From contig JBJMGT010000018.1 in NCBI GenBank assembly GCA_045807745.1, forward strand, positions 184,608 to 248,607: a DNA stretch of 64,000 nt, written 5' to 3'. The position numbers and the translations under genes are program-made. Position 1 is the first letter of the stretch, and each line of letters starts with the position of its first letter. The notes below the pieces were generated by a model. That model was not told where the DNA came from, did not search any database, and worked only from the letters and a program-made list of their open reading frames with translations. Of the stretch, positions 26,293 through 35,105 are shown piece after piece. The stretch is from QHXQ01 sp045807745 (GTDB taxonomy: Bacteria > Acidobacteriota > Blastocatellia > Pyrinomonadales > Pyrinomonadaceae).

Positions 26293-26634
26293 ATGAGGGC
26301 AGAAGACCCGCTCCATCCAATCATTGAACGCTCGTTTGAGTATGAGATAGTTCAGCTTAGTTATAATCGAAGTCTTCATGGAGAGTTTGAGACTTTCCTC
26401 GATTTGACCTTAAAGAAAGATGCTACTGTCCGGCATCTACGATTCTTCAGCCCGCAAGAATTAGAGATTGAAAAAGGATTTCTCACTAAAACAAGTGGGC
26501 TGGTTATTCTTGATGTATCAGCCAGAGGATTAGAAGGGATAGGCGTTCGTGTCGATGATTTTGAAGCGAGTTGGGGAGCGGTTCGGTTCTGGGCGCGCGC
26601 GGTTATTGAGCTTGGACAGTTCACTAAAGCTTGA
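26293..26634 (+). CDS. Low-GC protein of unknown function
   Basis: A 113-residue protein starting 3 nt after the histidine kinase stop. The codon use is clearly more AT-rich than that of the genes on both sides, which suggests recent arrival. It reads as an alternating beta/alpha protein (FEYEIVQLSYNRSLHG, LRFFSPQELEIEKGFL, GLVILDVSARGLEGIGVRV). It ends with an aromatic, helical segment. I do not recognise the family. The size and layout would fit a small immunity-type or regulatory protein, but nothing in the sequence proves this. Confidence 0.55.
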   Translation: MRAEDPLHPIIERSFEYEIVQLSYNRSLHGEFETFLDLTLKKDATVRHLRFFSPQELEIEKGFLTKTSGLVILDVSARGLEGIGVRVDDFEASWGAVRFWARAVIELGQFTKA

Positions 26635-26670
26635 CGCGTTTTTGGTTGCATTGGTTGGCAAAATTAAACT

Positions 26671-28101
26671 ATGCACTATCACTTAATCGGCATCTGCGGC
26701 ACGGCGATGGCTTCGCTCGCGGGCATGCTTCAGGCGCGCGGGCATCGCGTGACGGGGTCGGATCAGAATGTATACCCGCCGATGTCTACGATGCTCGCAG
26801 GGCTTGGCATCGACGTGATGCAGGGCTACGACCCGGCGCACCTTGAGCCGCCGCCGGATTGTGTCGTTATCGGTAACGCCCTGTCGCGCGGCAACGCCGA
26901 GGTCGAGGCTGTGCTGGCGCGCAGGCTTTACTATCGCTCGCAGGCCGAGACTGTGAAGGAGGAGTTTATCCGCGGCCGGCACTCGCTTGTCATCGCGGGC
27001 ACGCACGGCAAGACGACGACGACGAGTCTGGCGACGTGGGTCATGGAGGTCGGCGGTCTCAGGCCCGGCTTTTTGGTCGGCGGCGTGGTGCAGAACTTCG
27101 GCGCAAGTTTTCGCGTGACTGACTCCGATTATTTTGTTATCGAGGGCGACGAGTATGACACGGCCTTTTTCGACAAGGGGCCTAAGTTTATGCACTACCT
27201 GCCGGAGTTGGCCGTCGTGGGCAACATCGAGTTCGATCATGCAGACATTTATAAAGATTTGGCGGCCGTCAAACTCGCGTTCAAGCGACTGATGAACCTC
27301 GCGCCCGTCAACGGCCGGCTCATCGCCGGTTGGGACAGCGAGCATGTGCGCGCGGTCGTCGCGGAGTTTGGCAACAGTGGCTTGCACACGCAGTTGGAGA
27401 CCTTCGGCACGGGGACGGACGCGCAGTGGCAGGCGCGCGACATAGATTTCACGGGCGAGTTGACGCGCTTCCGCGTCTTCCGCGAGGGCGCAGCGTGGGG
27501 CGAGTTTGCGATGCCGCTCATCGGCGAGTTCAACGTGCGCAACTGTCTCGCCGTCATCATCGCGGCGGACGCGTGGGGCATCGAGCAGGCAGCGATCAAA
27601 GACGCGCTGGCAACTTTTCAGAGCGTGCAGCGGCGCATGCAGTTGCGCGGCGAAGTGCGTGGCGTCACGGTGATCGATGATTTCGCGCATCACCCGACGG
27701 CCGTGCGCGAGACCTTGCTGGCGCTGCGGGCAAAGTACAAAGGTCGCCGCCTCGTCGCCGTCTTCGAGCCGCGCTCGACCTCTTCGCGCCTCGCCGTCTT
27801 CCAACAGGACTACGTGCGCGCCTTCAAGGCGGCCGATTACGTCGTCATCGCCAGCGTCTTCAACCCCGCCACGCTCACGCAATACGGCGCGCTGCTCGAT
27901 ACGAATGAACTCGCGCAAGAGATTGCCGCAACAGGTAAGCCCGCGCACACAGTCGAGGGCGCGGACGAGATCGTGCGCCGCCTCGCGCCTGAGCTAAGCG
28001 CAACGGACGTGGTCGTCATCATGTCCAACGGCGGCTTCGGCGGCATCCACGATAAGCTGCTGGCCGCGCTGCGTGGCACTGAAGAAGTTGAGGTAGTCTG
28101 A
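26671..28101 (+). CDS. mpl: UDP-N-acetylmuramate:L-alanyl-gamma-D-glutamyl-meso-diaminopimelate ligase
   Basis: A 476-residue Mur-ligase family enzyme of peptidoglycan recycling that reattaches the recovered tripeptide to UDP-MurNAc. The N-terminus MHYHLIGICGTAMASLAGM is the Mpl signature rather than MurC. The ATP loop is AGTHGKTTTTSL (109-120), and EGDEYDTAFFDKGPKF is the typical Mpl motif after it. IDDFAHHPTAVRETL and FEPRSTSSR are C-terminal ligase motifs. Length is normal for Mpl. It follows the low-GC small gene by 36 nt. Confidence 0.95.
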   Translation: MHYHLIGICGTAMASLAGMLQARGHRVTGSDQNVYPPMSTMLAGLGIDVMQGYDPAHLEPPPDCVVIGNALSRGNAEVEAVLARRLYYRSQAETVKEEFIRGRHSLVIAGTHGKTTTTSLATWVMEVGGLRPGFLVGGVVQNFGASFRVTDSDYFVIEGDEYDTAFFDKGPKFMHYLPELAVVGNIEFDHADIYKDLAAVKLAFKRLMNLAPVNGRLIAGWDSEHVRAVVAEFGNSGLHTQLETFGTGTDAQWQARDIDFTGELTRFRVFREGAAWGEFAMPLIGEFNVRNCLAVIIAADAWGIEQAAIKDALATFQSVQRRMQLRGEVRGVTVIDDFAHHPTAVRETLLALRAKYKGRRLVAVFEPRSTSSRLAVFQQDYVRAFKAADYVVIASVFNPATLTQYGALLDTNELAQEIAATGKPAHTVEGADEIVRRLAPELSATDVVVIMSNGGFGGIHDKLLAALRGTEEVEVV

Positions 28102-28157
28102 CGCGAGATTTAATTCAAGGTAGGAACGCTATCAAGTTAACGATTTGCTATCAGCAT

Positions 28158-29078
28158 TCAACGCAGGCATCGCTCCACCGCTTGCTTCGCATGCGCAACG
28201 AAGCTATCTAACCCTTGTCTGTTCCAATCAAGCGCCCACCTGAGCTTATCAAACGCGCGCAACAACAACATACTTTCCAACTCCGGCAGCAGCCGCGCGA
28301 ATTCAACTTGGGCCAGTCCGTAACCGGCGACGAATTCTTGTAACTCAGCAACAGTCGGATCATTTTCGAGCATGTTCATCTTCAGCAGTTGAATCAGATC
28401 AAGATGCGGCACTATCCCTGCCTCCGCCGAACCCCAGTCGAGTAAATAAACTTTACCGTCGGTCTCGACAATCACATTCTTTAAAGATAGATCACCGTGA
28501 TTCAGGCCAAAGTTGAAGTCGCGTTTCTTCAGGTCGCCAAAAATACTTTTGATCCGTTTCGCCTGCGCGCTGGTTAGCACACCAAGCTTAAGCAACTCAT
28601 CGTCCGCCGTCAGACTCTCAATGTTGTAGTCCAAATATTTCAGCCAAGATTTGCGCGCGGTGCCGTCTGTCAGATCAGACAGTGCTAAGCCAAAGCCGGC
28701 CACCTCGATGCCGTGAATCAACCGGGCATAGCGGCCCAACTCGCGCCAGAGATAAGCTCTGGGCTGCGGGCTATCGCGCCCTTCATGCCCGGCGACGTAC
28801 GGCTGGATCATGTAAGCATGCTCCGCCCACCGCCCGACCGTGAGCACGACCGGCAGAGACACGCCCCGCGTCGCGGCGCGCTCAATGCACCAAGCTTCCT
28901 TCTCGTATTCCGCGAACGCCTCAACGCGCTCGCTCATCCGGACGACGACTTTAGCGTGCCCTGTCGTGACAATGAAGACCTGATTGACGCTGCCCTTGCC
29001 GACCAGCGGCGACACTTCGACAACAGACTCATTGAAGAAACTTGCGGTGAGGTCTGCCACCACTTCGTAGCTTGCCAT
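28158..29078 (-). CDS. APH-type phosphotransferase (aminoglycoside/choline kinase fold)
   Basis: A 306-residue protein with the eukaryotic-like kinase fold of the APH family. The N-lobe has SPLVGKGSVNQVF and a VVVRMSE strand with no obvious invariant lysine there. The catalytic loop is LNHGDLSLKNV (H194, D196, N201) and the metal-binding DWG is at 214-216. These residues are intact, so it is probably active as a small-molecule or protein kinase. GC content is lower than that of its neighbours. A 48-codon gene lies 32 nt upstream on the same strand, and the two probably share a transcript. Confidence 0.75.
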   Translation of the reverse strand: MASYEVVADLTASFFNESVVEVSPLVGKGSVNQVFIVTTGHAKVVVRMSERVEAFAEYEKEAWCIERAATRGVSLPVVLTVGRWAEHAYMIQPYVAGHEGRDSPQPRAYLWRELGRYARLIHGIEVAGFGLALSDLTDGTARKSWLKYLDYNIESLTADDELLKLGVLTSAQAKRIKSIFGDLKKRDFNFGLNHGDLSLKNVIVETDGKVYLLDWGSAEAGIVPHLDLIQLLKMNMLENDPTVAELQEFVAGYGLAQVEFARLLPELESMLLLRAFDKLRWALDWNRQGLDSFVAHAKQAVERCLR

Positions 29079-29110
29079 AGGTCACAGTTGGCAGATCAGG
29101 GATGTAAATC

Positions 29111-29257
29111 TCAACTCTTGCTCGCTCTAACAGTGGCAATGAATTTGTCCTTCCGCTTAGAAAATTCCTTCATGCGCTTCAAAGCTTCTTGCTCTGTTAC
29201 TTTGGCGCGCGGGGGGCGTTCCACTTTGATCTCTTTGATATCTTTCGCTCGCTTCAT
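29111..29257 (-). CDS. Small basic protein (48 residues) upstream of the phosphotransferase
   Basis: A short frame with a very good ribosome binding site (GGAGGAG, 2-6 nt from the ATG). The product begins MKRAKDIKEIKVERPPRAKV and continues with a charged helix (TEQEALKRMKEFSKRKDKF), ending ATVRASKS. It has 48 residues, is strongly basic and has no hydrophobic core typical of a membrane peptide. Its position as first gene of a two-gene unit with a kinase-fold enzyme is like an antitoxin-toxin order, but this is only inference. It lies just after a terminator and probable promoter. Confidence 0.6.
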   Translation of the reverse strand: MKRAKDIKEIKVERPPRAKVTEQEALKRMKEFSKRKDKFIATVRASKS

Positions 29258-29277
29258 AACTCCTCCACGACCATTTT

Positions 29278-29305
29278 CTTATATTCAGGACAAATATCAA
29301 AACAA
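29278..29305 (-). promoter_or_regulatory. Possible promoter for the small-gene/phosphotransferase pair
   Basis: On the minus strand TTGTTT (29300-29305) and TATAAG (29278-29283) are 16 nt apart, about 20 nt before the small gene start. The -35 region doubles as the T-tract of the preceding terminator. Confidence 0.3.
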
Positions 29306-29336
29306 AAGCCGCACAGTCCCACGCAACTGTGCGGCT
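29300..29336 (-). terminator. Intrinsic terminator of the TonB-dependent receptor gene
   Basis: An 11-bp perfect stem (arm AGCCGCACAGT, 29307-29317 with 29326-29336) and an 8-nt loop. In the minus direction it is followed by TTTTGTTTT. It sits 30 nt past the receptor stop codon. Confidence 0.8.
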
Positions 29337-29366
29337 CTTATCTGGTGCAGGCCGGGCGCGACAGCT

Positions 29367-32300
29367 TTAGAACAGTAGCTTCACGGCCAACTGGGCTTGG
29401 CGCGGGTCGCCGACGCCCTGGCGGAGGAAGCCGTCGAAGTTGAAGAGACCGGGCGTGGAGAGCGGGTTGACGTTGTTGGCGTTGTTGAAGGTATTGAACA
29501 ACTCGAAGGTCGGCGTCAGCGTGACCCGTTCGCTCAGATTGAAGGGGCGCGCGAGCCGCCAGTCGAAGGAGAAGTATTTGTTGTCCTTGCGCAGCGAGTT
29601 GCGGTTGGTGGCGGTGCGCACGGCGGGCGTGATCGGTTGCGCCGAACGGGCCTGCACGCGCGGGTTGAACTGCAAGCCCCAAGGCAGTTCGGCGTACATG
29701 TAGAAGTTGAAGCGGTGGCGTATGTCGCGATCCGAGAGCGCGTAGTCGAGTTGCAGGTTGTTGATGTCGAAGGAGCGATCCGTGAACGGGTCGCGCTCGT
29801 TCGAGTCGTCGTCCTTGTCTTTGGAGAGAACGTAGTTCGCCTCGAATTGATAATGCCGGCTGAAGCGGCGGCGCATGCCGGCGGTAAAGCCGTTGTAGAG
29901 CGACTTGCCGACGGCGCTCGTGACAAAGATGTCGCCGAGTTGCGGGAAGAGACCTTTGCGCGCGTAGTTCAGAAAGCGCGTCAGGTGGACGCCCTGCGCG
30001 TGCGTGTAGTCGAAATAGAGCGAGAGGTTATTGGCGACCTCCTGCTCGAACTGCGCGTTCGTCGTGTAGATGCGCGGGTTGGCGTAGTCGCGGCTAAAGA
30101 CGCGCACGGACGCGCCGAAGGGGATCGCGCCGGTTGGCGTCGAAGGAATAGTGTTCGGCCAAGTCGGCGGTTGCGTGGACGCGCCGAAGCAGGTGAACGC
30201 AAACGTCGAAGCGCAGGTGACGCCGAACTGCTGTGCGCCGTTCGTGGTGATCGAGCCGACCTGCGACAGCATGTTCTGCCGCCCGTAGAAGATGCCGTAG
30301 CTGGCACGCAGCACGGACTTGCCCTTGTTCGAGATGTCCCATGCAAAACCTACGCGCGGTTGGAACTCTTTCTTCGGACTGTGCAGCGTGCCGTCGGACG
30401 GGAAACGCGGATCATTGAGCAGCGCGCCGTAGGCCGTCTTTGCCGGCGGAATGATTGGTTCAGGGAAGATTTGCGCTTCCCAACGCAGCCCGTAGTTCAG
30501 AGTGAAGTTGGGGCGCAGTTGCCACTTGTCCTGCGCGAAGAGCGCGTAGTCTTGATTCGTGATCGTGGACTTGCCGGGCGGCGGGACGCCACTGATGCCG
30601 GTGGGCGTGCCGTCCTGTAAGTACAACAGGAGCGGCCCGGCAACATTCGTGCCGACGGGACAAGTTTGCGTGGGGCGCGTGACCCACGTCACCGCGCCGC
30701 TGGCGGCGATGCACTCGGCCACGGTCGGGCCGAACCCGCCGGGCGCGCTGGGCGCAGCGTAACGCAGGAAGCCCGCGACGCTGTCGAAGATATAACGGCC
30801 GGTGAAGAAGCCGCGAAAGACTTGATCGTTCAAGGTGTGCAGCCACTCGCCGCCGACCTTGAACGTATGCCGGCCCGAGACGATGGATACGTTGTCTTTC
30901 ACTTGCGTGCGCCAGATCAACTCATCGACAGTGGGTTGCAGGAAGAACGGATTGCCGAAACGGAAGGTCGTGGCAAAACCCATCGCCGTGTCGGCCGGCA
31001 CGTTGGACTGAACGGCCGCGCGCGGGCGCACCTCGCGGCCGTAAGTGAAGTGCAGCTCATTTACTTTGTTCGGCGTGAGCGTGCTGAAGAGGTTGACGTT
31101 GAGCGCGTGAATCTTTGAAGGCCCTTCGATGCCGTTAGCCGAGTTGCCGTAGGTGGCCACGTCGAAGGTCTGATTGGTGTTCTTTGAGTAGTCGAAGTTG
31201 TAAGAGACGGCGAGCTTGTTGGCCGGCGTGAGCGTCCAGTCGAGTTTACCGAGCGCGGCCGAATTGCGAATTGGGCGCTTGACCGGCAAGCCTTCGTCCT
31301 GATTGCGCGAGGCTTTGAAAAAACCGATCAAGGCGAGACGTTGACAATCTGTGCTGCTGTTGATCAACGCCTCGTTGGCAAGAATCGTCGGCGCGGAGAC
31401 AGGACAGGGTGTGCCGATGGGCACGCTCAGGTTCGGGCGCGTCAGGTTCTCGCGAATCTGCTCGAACGCGCCAAAGAAGAAGACGCGGTCTTTTCTGATC
31501 GGCCCACCAAGCGTACCGCCGAACTGTTCGCGATGAAAACCGGTCAGCGGTTGATTATCTGAAGTGTGCGCCGCCAGCGCGCGCAGGCGTTGAAAGTAGA
31601 AGGCGCTCCCGTGCAACTCGTTCGTGCCGCTCTTCGTGATGACGTTGACGACGCCGCCGGCCGTGCGCCCAAACTCCGCGCTCGCACCCGTCGCCACCAC
31701 TTGAAACTCCTGCACGGCTTCGAGCGTGATGTCGATGGCGGCGCGCTGCCCGCCCGCCTGTTCGCCGAAGAAGCCGTTGTTGTAGTCGCCGCCGTCGAGG
31801 CTGACGTTGTTGAAGACGCCGCGTTGGCCCGCGAAGTTGATCTCGTCGCCGTCCGGCCCCTGCGTGATGCTGACGCCGGGCGTGAGTGTTAACAAGTCTT
31901 CGAACTTGCGTCCGAGCACAGGCAGGTTGCTGACCGCACGATCATTCAAGGTCGTGCTCGATTCGGTCTTGAGCGTGTCAATCGTCGGCACGGCGTTGAT
32001 GGTGATGCTCTCAACCACCTGCGACACTTTCATGCTCAGATTAAGCGGCACGGTCTCGCCGACTGTGAGCGGAAAATTATCCTGCACGAGCGTCGCGAAG
32101 CCCGACTTAGTGATGGTCACGGTGTAGTGACCGGGCGACAACTGCAAGGCCACAAAGCGGCCGTCTTCATCGGTCGTCAAAGTCCGCACCTGATTGGTTT
32201 CCAGATTTTTGATCTCGACCGTCGCGCCCGGCACGACCGCGCCCGCCTGATCCGTCAACGTACCTTGAATCGTGCCGGCCGTAATCTGCGTCTGCGCACG

Positions 32301-32390
32301 CGCCGTGCCCGCGAGCACGAGCGTGCCGAGCAACAAGAGACCACACCCTTTGAGCAAAGCCGCAACGCGATGAAGCAAGCTGCTACGCAT
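29367..32390 (-). CDS. OAR-like TonB-dependent receptor with N-terminal regulatory-like domain
   Basis: A protein of about 1007 residues. The start was set at 32390, where the reading begins MRSSLLHRV, because GGAG lies upstream and a signal peptide follows at once (LLLLGTLVLAGTARAQ). Next is a carboxypeptidase-regulatory-like domain (GTIQGTLTDQAGAVVPGATV to about residue 110), then a plug domain (LPVLGRKFEDLLTLTPGV, NFAGQRGVFNNVSLDGG, FQVVATGASAEFGRTAGG) and a large beta-barrel ending in Phe. This architecture is very common in Acidobacteriota. The substrate is unknown. It has its own promoter and terminator. Confidence 0.9.
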   Translation of the reverse strand: MRSSLLHRVAALLKGCGLLLLGTLVLAGTARAQTQITAGTIQGTLTDQAGAVVPGATVEIKNLETNQVRTLTTDEDGRFVALQLSPGHYTVTITKSGFATLVQDNFPLTVGETVPLNLSMKVSQVVESITINAVPTIDTLKTESSTTLNDRAVSNLPVLGRKFEDLLTLTPGVSITQGPDGDEINFAGQRGVFNNVSLDGGDYNNGFFGEQAGGQRAAIDITLEAVQEFQVVATGASAEFGRTAGGVVNVITKSGTNELHGSAFYFQRLRALAAHTSDNQPLTGFHREQFGGTLGGPIRKDRVFFFGAFEQIRENLTRPNLSVPIGTPCPVSAPTILANEALINSSTDCQRLALIGFFKASRNQDEGLPVKRPIRNSAALGKLDWTLTPANKLAVSYNFDYSKNTNQTFDVATYGNSANGIEGPSKIHALNVNLFSTLTPNKVNELHFTYGREVRPRAAVQSNVPADTAMGFATTFRFGNPFFLQPTVDELIWRTQVKDNVSIVSGRHTFKVGGEWLHTLNDQVFRGFFTGRYIFDSVAGFLRYAAPSAPGGFGPTVAECIAASGAVTWVTRPTQTCPVGTNVAGPLLLYLQDGTPTGISGVPPPGKSTITNQDYALFAQDKWQLRPNFTLNYGLRWEAQIFPEPIIPPAKTAYGALLNDPRFPSDGTLHSPKKEFQPRVGFAWDISNKGKSVLRASYGIFYGRQNMLSQVGSITTNGAQQFGVTCASTFAFTCFGASTQPPTWPNTIPSTPTGAIPFGASVRVFSRDYANPRIYTTNAQFEQEVANNLSLYFDYTHAQGVHLTRFLNYARKGLFPQLGDIFVTSAVGKSLYNGFTAGMRRRFSRHYQFEANYVLSKDKDDDSNERDPFTDRSFDINNLQLDYALSDRDIRHRFNFYMYAELPWGLQFNPRVQARSAQPITPAVRTATNRNSLRKDNKYFSFDWRLARPFNLSERVTLTPTFELFNTFNNANNVNPLSTPGLFNFDGFLRQGVGDPRQAQLAVKLLF

Positions 32391-32463
32391 AATCTTCTCC
32401 TCGATGGACTGATGACCGTTTGAGCTGTTAACTACGCGTGAAAGAAAACCGGCGAGGTGGCAC

Positions 32464-32493
32464 ATCTTATGTATAGCGCGCGACGACTGTCAA
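32464..32493 (-). promoter_or_regulatory. Sigma-70-type promoter of the TonB-dependent receptor gene
   Basis: On the minus strand, TTGACA (32488-32493) and TAAGAT (32464-32469) are 18 nt apart, about 75 nt before the start at 32390. It is close to consensus and makes the longer upstream reading of the gene unlikely. Confidence 0.65.
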
Positions 32494-32529
32494 CGATTTT
32501 AGCAAGCGGCGCGATGCAGCAAGCATACC

Positions 32530-33219
32530 TTACTGCTTCTGCGCTTCGATGATCATGGAACGTGGCACGCGATAGTTGTCTTCGGGCCAGCCCTTGTAGC
32601 GCCGGCTGAGCACCGGCTCGACGAGTCTCGTCACTACGAAGCCATGCGCGTTGAGCGCCGCAAAATATTTAGGTAGCGGATGATAATAGTTGAAGACCGT
32701 GACATCGCAGCCTTGTAGATGTAGCCAGACCTTACGACTCCGGGCGAAATCGAGATCGGCGATCTTCTGAAAGAATCTGATCGGATGATAGAGCGAAAAG
32801 ATCAGACGCCCCTCGGGCCGCAGCCACGTGCTGAAATTTTTGATGACCGGCTGCACATCTCTGGCATACATCAGGGTCAAGCTGGCGATGATGAGATCAA
32901 AGGAGGCCGGCGCGAATTCGACCTGCGCGAAGTCCGCTTGGAAGAAGCGGCCTTGCGGCGCGCAGTGTGCGCTAGCAAGCCGCACCATCTCCTCGCTGAT
33001 GTCTATGCCGGTCACTTGTGCGCCTTTGGCTAAGAGTTTCCGCGCATGCCGGCCCGGCCCGCAGCCGGCATCTAACACACGCTGTCCGCGCACGTCGCCC
33101 GCGAGCGCGACGACCGCCGGTAGCTCTGTGTAATCGCTAATGGCCAGCGACCTATTGTCGTAATACTTGCCGCTGATTTTGTCGTAAAGGGTCTCGACCG
33201 CTTTCCGGCGCATGCTCAT
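32530..33219 (-). CDS. Class I SAM-dependent methyltransferase
   Basis: A 229-residue methyltransferase. Motif I is QRVLDAGCGPGRHARKLL (near 45-62), motif II is VTGIDISEEM, and FDLIIASLTLMYARDV with WLRPEGRLIFSLYHP are the later motifs. An N-terminal YDKISGKYYDNRS segment is typical of the UbiE/COQ5-like small methyltransferases. The substrate cannot be told from sequence. It is transcribed in the same direction as the TonB receptor but lies upstream of that gene's promoter. Confidence 0.85.
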   Translation of the reverse strand: MSMRRKAVETLYDKISGKYYDNRSLAISDYTELPAVVALAGDVRGQRVLDAGCGPGRHARKLLAKGAQVTGIDISEEMVRLASAHCAPQGRFFQADFAQVEFAPASFDLIIASLTLMYARDVQPVIKNFSTWLRPEGRLIFSLYHPIRFFQKIADLDFARSRKVWLHLQGCDVTVFNYYHPLPKYFAALNAHGFVVTRLVEPVLSRRYKGWPEDNYRVPRSMIIEAQKQ

Positions 33220-33275
33220 CTCCCCCAGCGCGTGAACATAGCACGGGCTAAGGCGGCGGCGGAATGGGGCGGGTT

Positions 33276-33833
33276 TTATTTGTTGGTTGAATCCGGCAGA
33301 TCGGCTGCGGGCGCACGGGTCGGCCGCTTCAGGCTCTGCTCAAATGTGCGGTAGGCTTCATCTAAGATTAAAGCGTCGGTGTCCGCTTCCGTCTGCTCGA
33401 AGTTGTGCGCCAGCTGCTCCAACTGCTCGCGCTCGCGGAAGGTGAAGTGCCCGTCGGCGAAGAAGTCGTGCACCGCCGTCTGATAGACGCCCAACAGCAC
33501 TTCCCTGTCCAGCGCGTCCGTCTCGGCCGCCGTCAGCCCGAAGACGGTGCGCAGATGCGCGAGTTCCGACTGCTCCTGCGCCGAGAGATGTGCGTCTTTG
33601 GCACAATGGCTGAGCACCTGTGTGTAGATCACGACGAGCGTCGGTTTAATATCCTCGCGCTGGCACTTGTGCTCAGTCAGGATGCGGCTGACATCATGCC
33701 CGGTGATGTTGGCGAGCACGGTGGTGGCGACATAGTTATTGAGCGCGATGGAGGCGTGCTCTTTGGGCTTACGCCCGCGGACACGGTCAAGCAGGCCGGC
33801 CCGTGGTTCCGCCAACATTTGCAATCCATTCAT
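33276..33833 (-). CDS. TerB-like all-helical protein
   Basis: A 185-residue protein that appears fully alpha-helical after residue 25. Two acidic helix pairs (SHCAKDAHLSAQEQSELAHL and HDFFADGHFTFREREQLEQ) have the spacing of the TerB/DnaJ-associated TerB fold, in which acidic side chains can bind metal. There is no signal peptide or membrane helix. AGGAG precedes the ATG. The assignment rests on pattern only, so it should be read as TerB-like at best. It lies between the methyltransferase and peroxiredoxin genes on the same strand. Confidence 0.55.
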   Translation of the reverse strand: MNGLQMLAEPRAGLLDRVRGRKPKEHASIALNNYVATTVLANITGHDVSRILTEHKCQREDIKPTLVVIYTQVLSHCAKDAHLSAQEQSELAHLRTVFGLTAAETDALDREVLLGVYQTAVHDFFADGHFTFREREQLEQLAHNFEQTEADTDALILDEAYRTFEQSLKRPTRAPAADLPDSTNK

Positions 33834-33887
33834 CCGACCGCTCCTCTCACGCGCGCCCGCGCTATGAGGCTCTCGCTAGCCATGCGG

Positions 33888-34436
33888 TTAGTGCTTTTGC
33901 AGTTCAGCCAGGGCGCTCAACACTTCCTCGCTATGCACGCTTGGGTTGACCTTGATGAAGACCTTGGCGATCTTGCCGGTGGGGTCGATGATAAAGGTGT
34001 TGCGCGCCGAATACTTCGCCCCGTTGTACTCCATGATTGAGCCGTACTCGGTCGAAACCTTAGCGTCCGGGTCGGAGAGCAGACGGAAGTTCAGCCCTTC
34101 CTTGGCGCAAAAGCTCTTGTGCGATTCGGCACTATCCACACTCACGCCGAGGATGACCGCGTGGGCCTGTTCATACTTCGTCAGGTCGCGCTGGAAATTG
34201 TGCGCTTCCAGCGTGCAGCCCGAAGTGAAATCTTTCGGGTAGAAGTAGAGCACGACCCACTTGCCCTGATAATCATTCAGGCTCGTCTGCTTGCCCTCGT
34301 TGCTCGTAAGATTGAAAGTTGGGGCGGCCGCGCCGACCGCCGGGGCGTCCGCAGTCGGGGCGGCGTTTACGACCAGCAACGTCAACGCACTGCTGACGAG
34401 CAACGCACCCATTAAAATGTATTTCGTCATGAACAT
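33888..34436 (-). CDS. bcp: Exported peroxiredoxin, BCP/PrxQ type
   Basis: A 182-residue peroxiredoxin with a signal peptide (YILMGALLVSSALTLLVVNA), so it works in the periplasm against hydroperoxides. The peroxidatic cysteine is C74 in YPKDFTSGCTLEAHNF. The common resolving cysteine five residues later is replaced by His79 (CTLEAH), while another Cys occurs in SHKSFCAKEGL (about 115). It may thus use the alternative helix-3 resolving position or act as a one-Cys enzyme. Thioredoxin fold motifs and the C-terminal FIIDPTGKIAKVF are normal. A good promoter lies 80 nt upstream. Confidence 0.88.
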   Translation of the reverse strand: MFMTKYILMGALLVSSALTLLVVNAAPTADAPAVGAAAPTFNLTSNEGKQTSLNDYQGKWVVLYFYPKDFTSGCTLEAHNFQRDLTKYEQAHAVILGVSVDSAESHKSFCAKEGLNFRLLSDPDAKVSTEYGSIMEYNGAKYSARNTFIIDPTGKIAKVFIKVNPSVHSEEVLSALAELQKH

Positions 34437-34514
34437 TTTCCTTCCGGCCGGCGCGGCGGCCTTTCGTGCTTAGCGGCAGTCTTGTAGGACGAGCGCTTGA
34501 GAGAACAGACCCCT

Positions 34515-34543
34515 TCTATAACTAATTGTGCCGGGCCAGTCAA
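34515..34543 (-). promoter_or_regulatory. Sigma-70-type promoter of the peroxiredoxin gene
   Basis: On the minus strand, TTGACT (34538-34543) and TATAGA (34515-34520) are 17 nt apart, about 80 nt from the start codon at 34436. Confidence 0.55.
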
Positions 34544-34586
34544 TCCGCCCGAATGTAAAAGCGCGTTCTGGCCGTCCCGCGCCCAC

Positions 34587-35081
34587 TCACTCTTTTTCGC
34601 GTGCGGGGCGACCCGAGAGCGAGCTGGGCGCGTCCAGATGCGCGCCGTCGTGGACGCTCATGCCGAGCCGCTCGACCAGCTCGCCGCCGAGCCAGCCTGT
34701 CAAGAGCGCGAGCAACACAGCGATGACTGAGAGTGCGAAGGCGAGCGTGTCCGGCTCATGATTGGGCGTGCCGCGCCGCAGCCACCAACTGACGGCGAAC
34801 AGGACGAGCACGATGTCGTTGCCGATGGCGTGATAAAGCCCTATACGTTTGGCGCGCGTGTCCTTCGGGATGGCCAGCCAGTCCACAAAGCCCGGCACGG
34901 CGGCGACGAGACCGCCGATGACGCCCGCCGCGATCATCCAGTACGAGGCGACCGGAAACTGCGCGTTATGTGTCGCCGCGCAGAGCACGTCGAAAATGAC
35001 CGAAGTGGCCAGCAAGCCCAACGGGAAGACGATCAAGATCGGATGCGCCCCATGCCCGAACACCTTGAACCGACTCTCCAT
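34587..35081 (-). CDS. DUF2231-type membrane protein
   Basis: A 164-residue protein with four hydrophobic helices (LIVFPLGLLATSVIFDVL, WMIAAGVIGGLVAAVPGFVDW, NDIVLVLFAVSWWL, LALSVIAVLLALLTGWLGG). The start FKVFGHGAHPILIVFPLGL, with its HG.HP motif, and the PGFVDW loop are hallmarks of DUF2231, a family sometimes linked to cytochrome-like electron transfer at the membrane. The function is unknown. AAGGAGG precedes the ATG. It is divergent from pta, with a word-repeat hairpin in between. Confidence 0.8.
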   Translation of the reverse strand: MESRFKVFGHGAHPILIVFPLGLLATSVIFDVLCAATHNAQFPVASYWMIAAGVIGGLVAAVPGFVDWLAIPKDTRAKRIGLYHAIGNDIVLVLFAVSWWLRRGTPNHEPDTLAFALSVIAVLLALLTGWLGGELVERLGMSVHDGAHLDAPSSLSGRPAREKE

Positions 35082-35105
35082 AACTGTGCCTCCTTGTGTC
35101 TGTAA

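Noticed and set aside
26683..27948. 421-codon minus-strand frame opposite mpl
   Set aside because: Antisense shadow of a clear Mur ligase.
29397..30620. 407-codon plus-strand frame opposite the TonB receptor
   Set aside because: Composition typical of an antisense shadow; the minus frame encodes a complete receptor.
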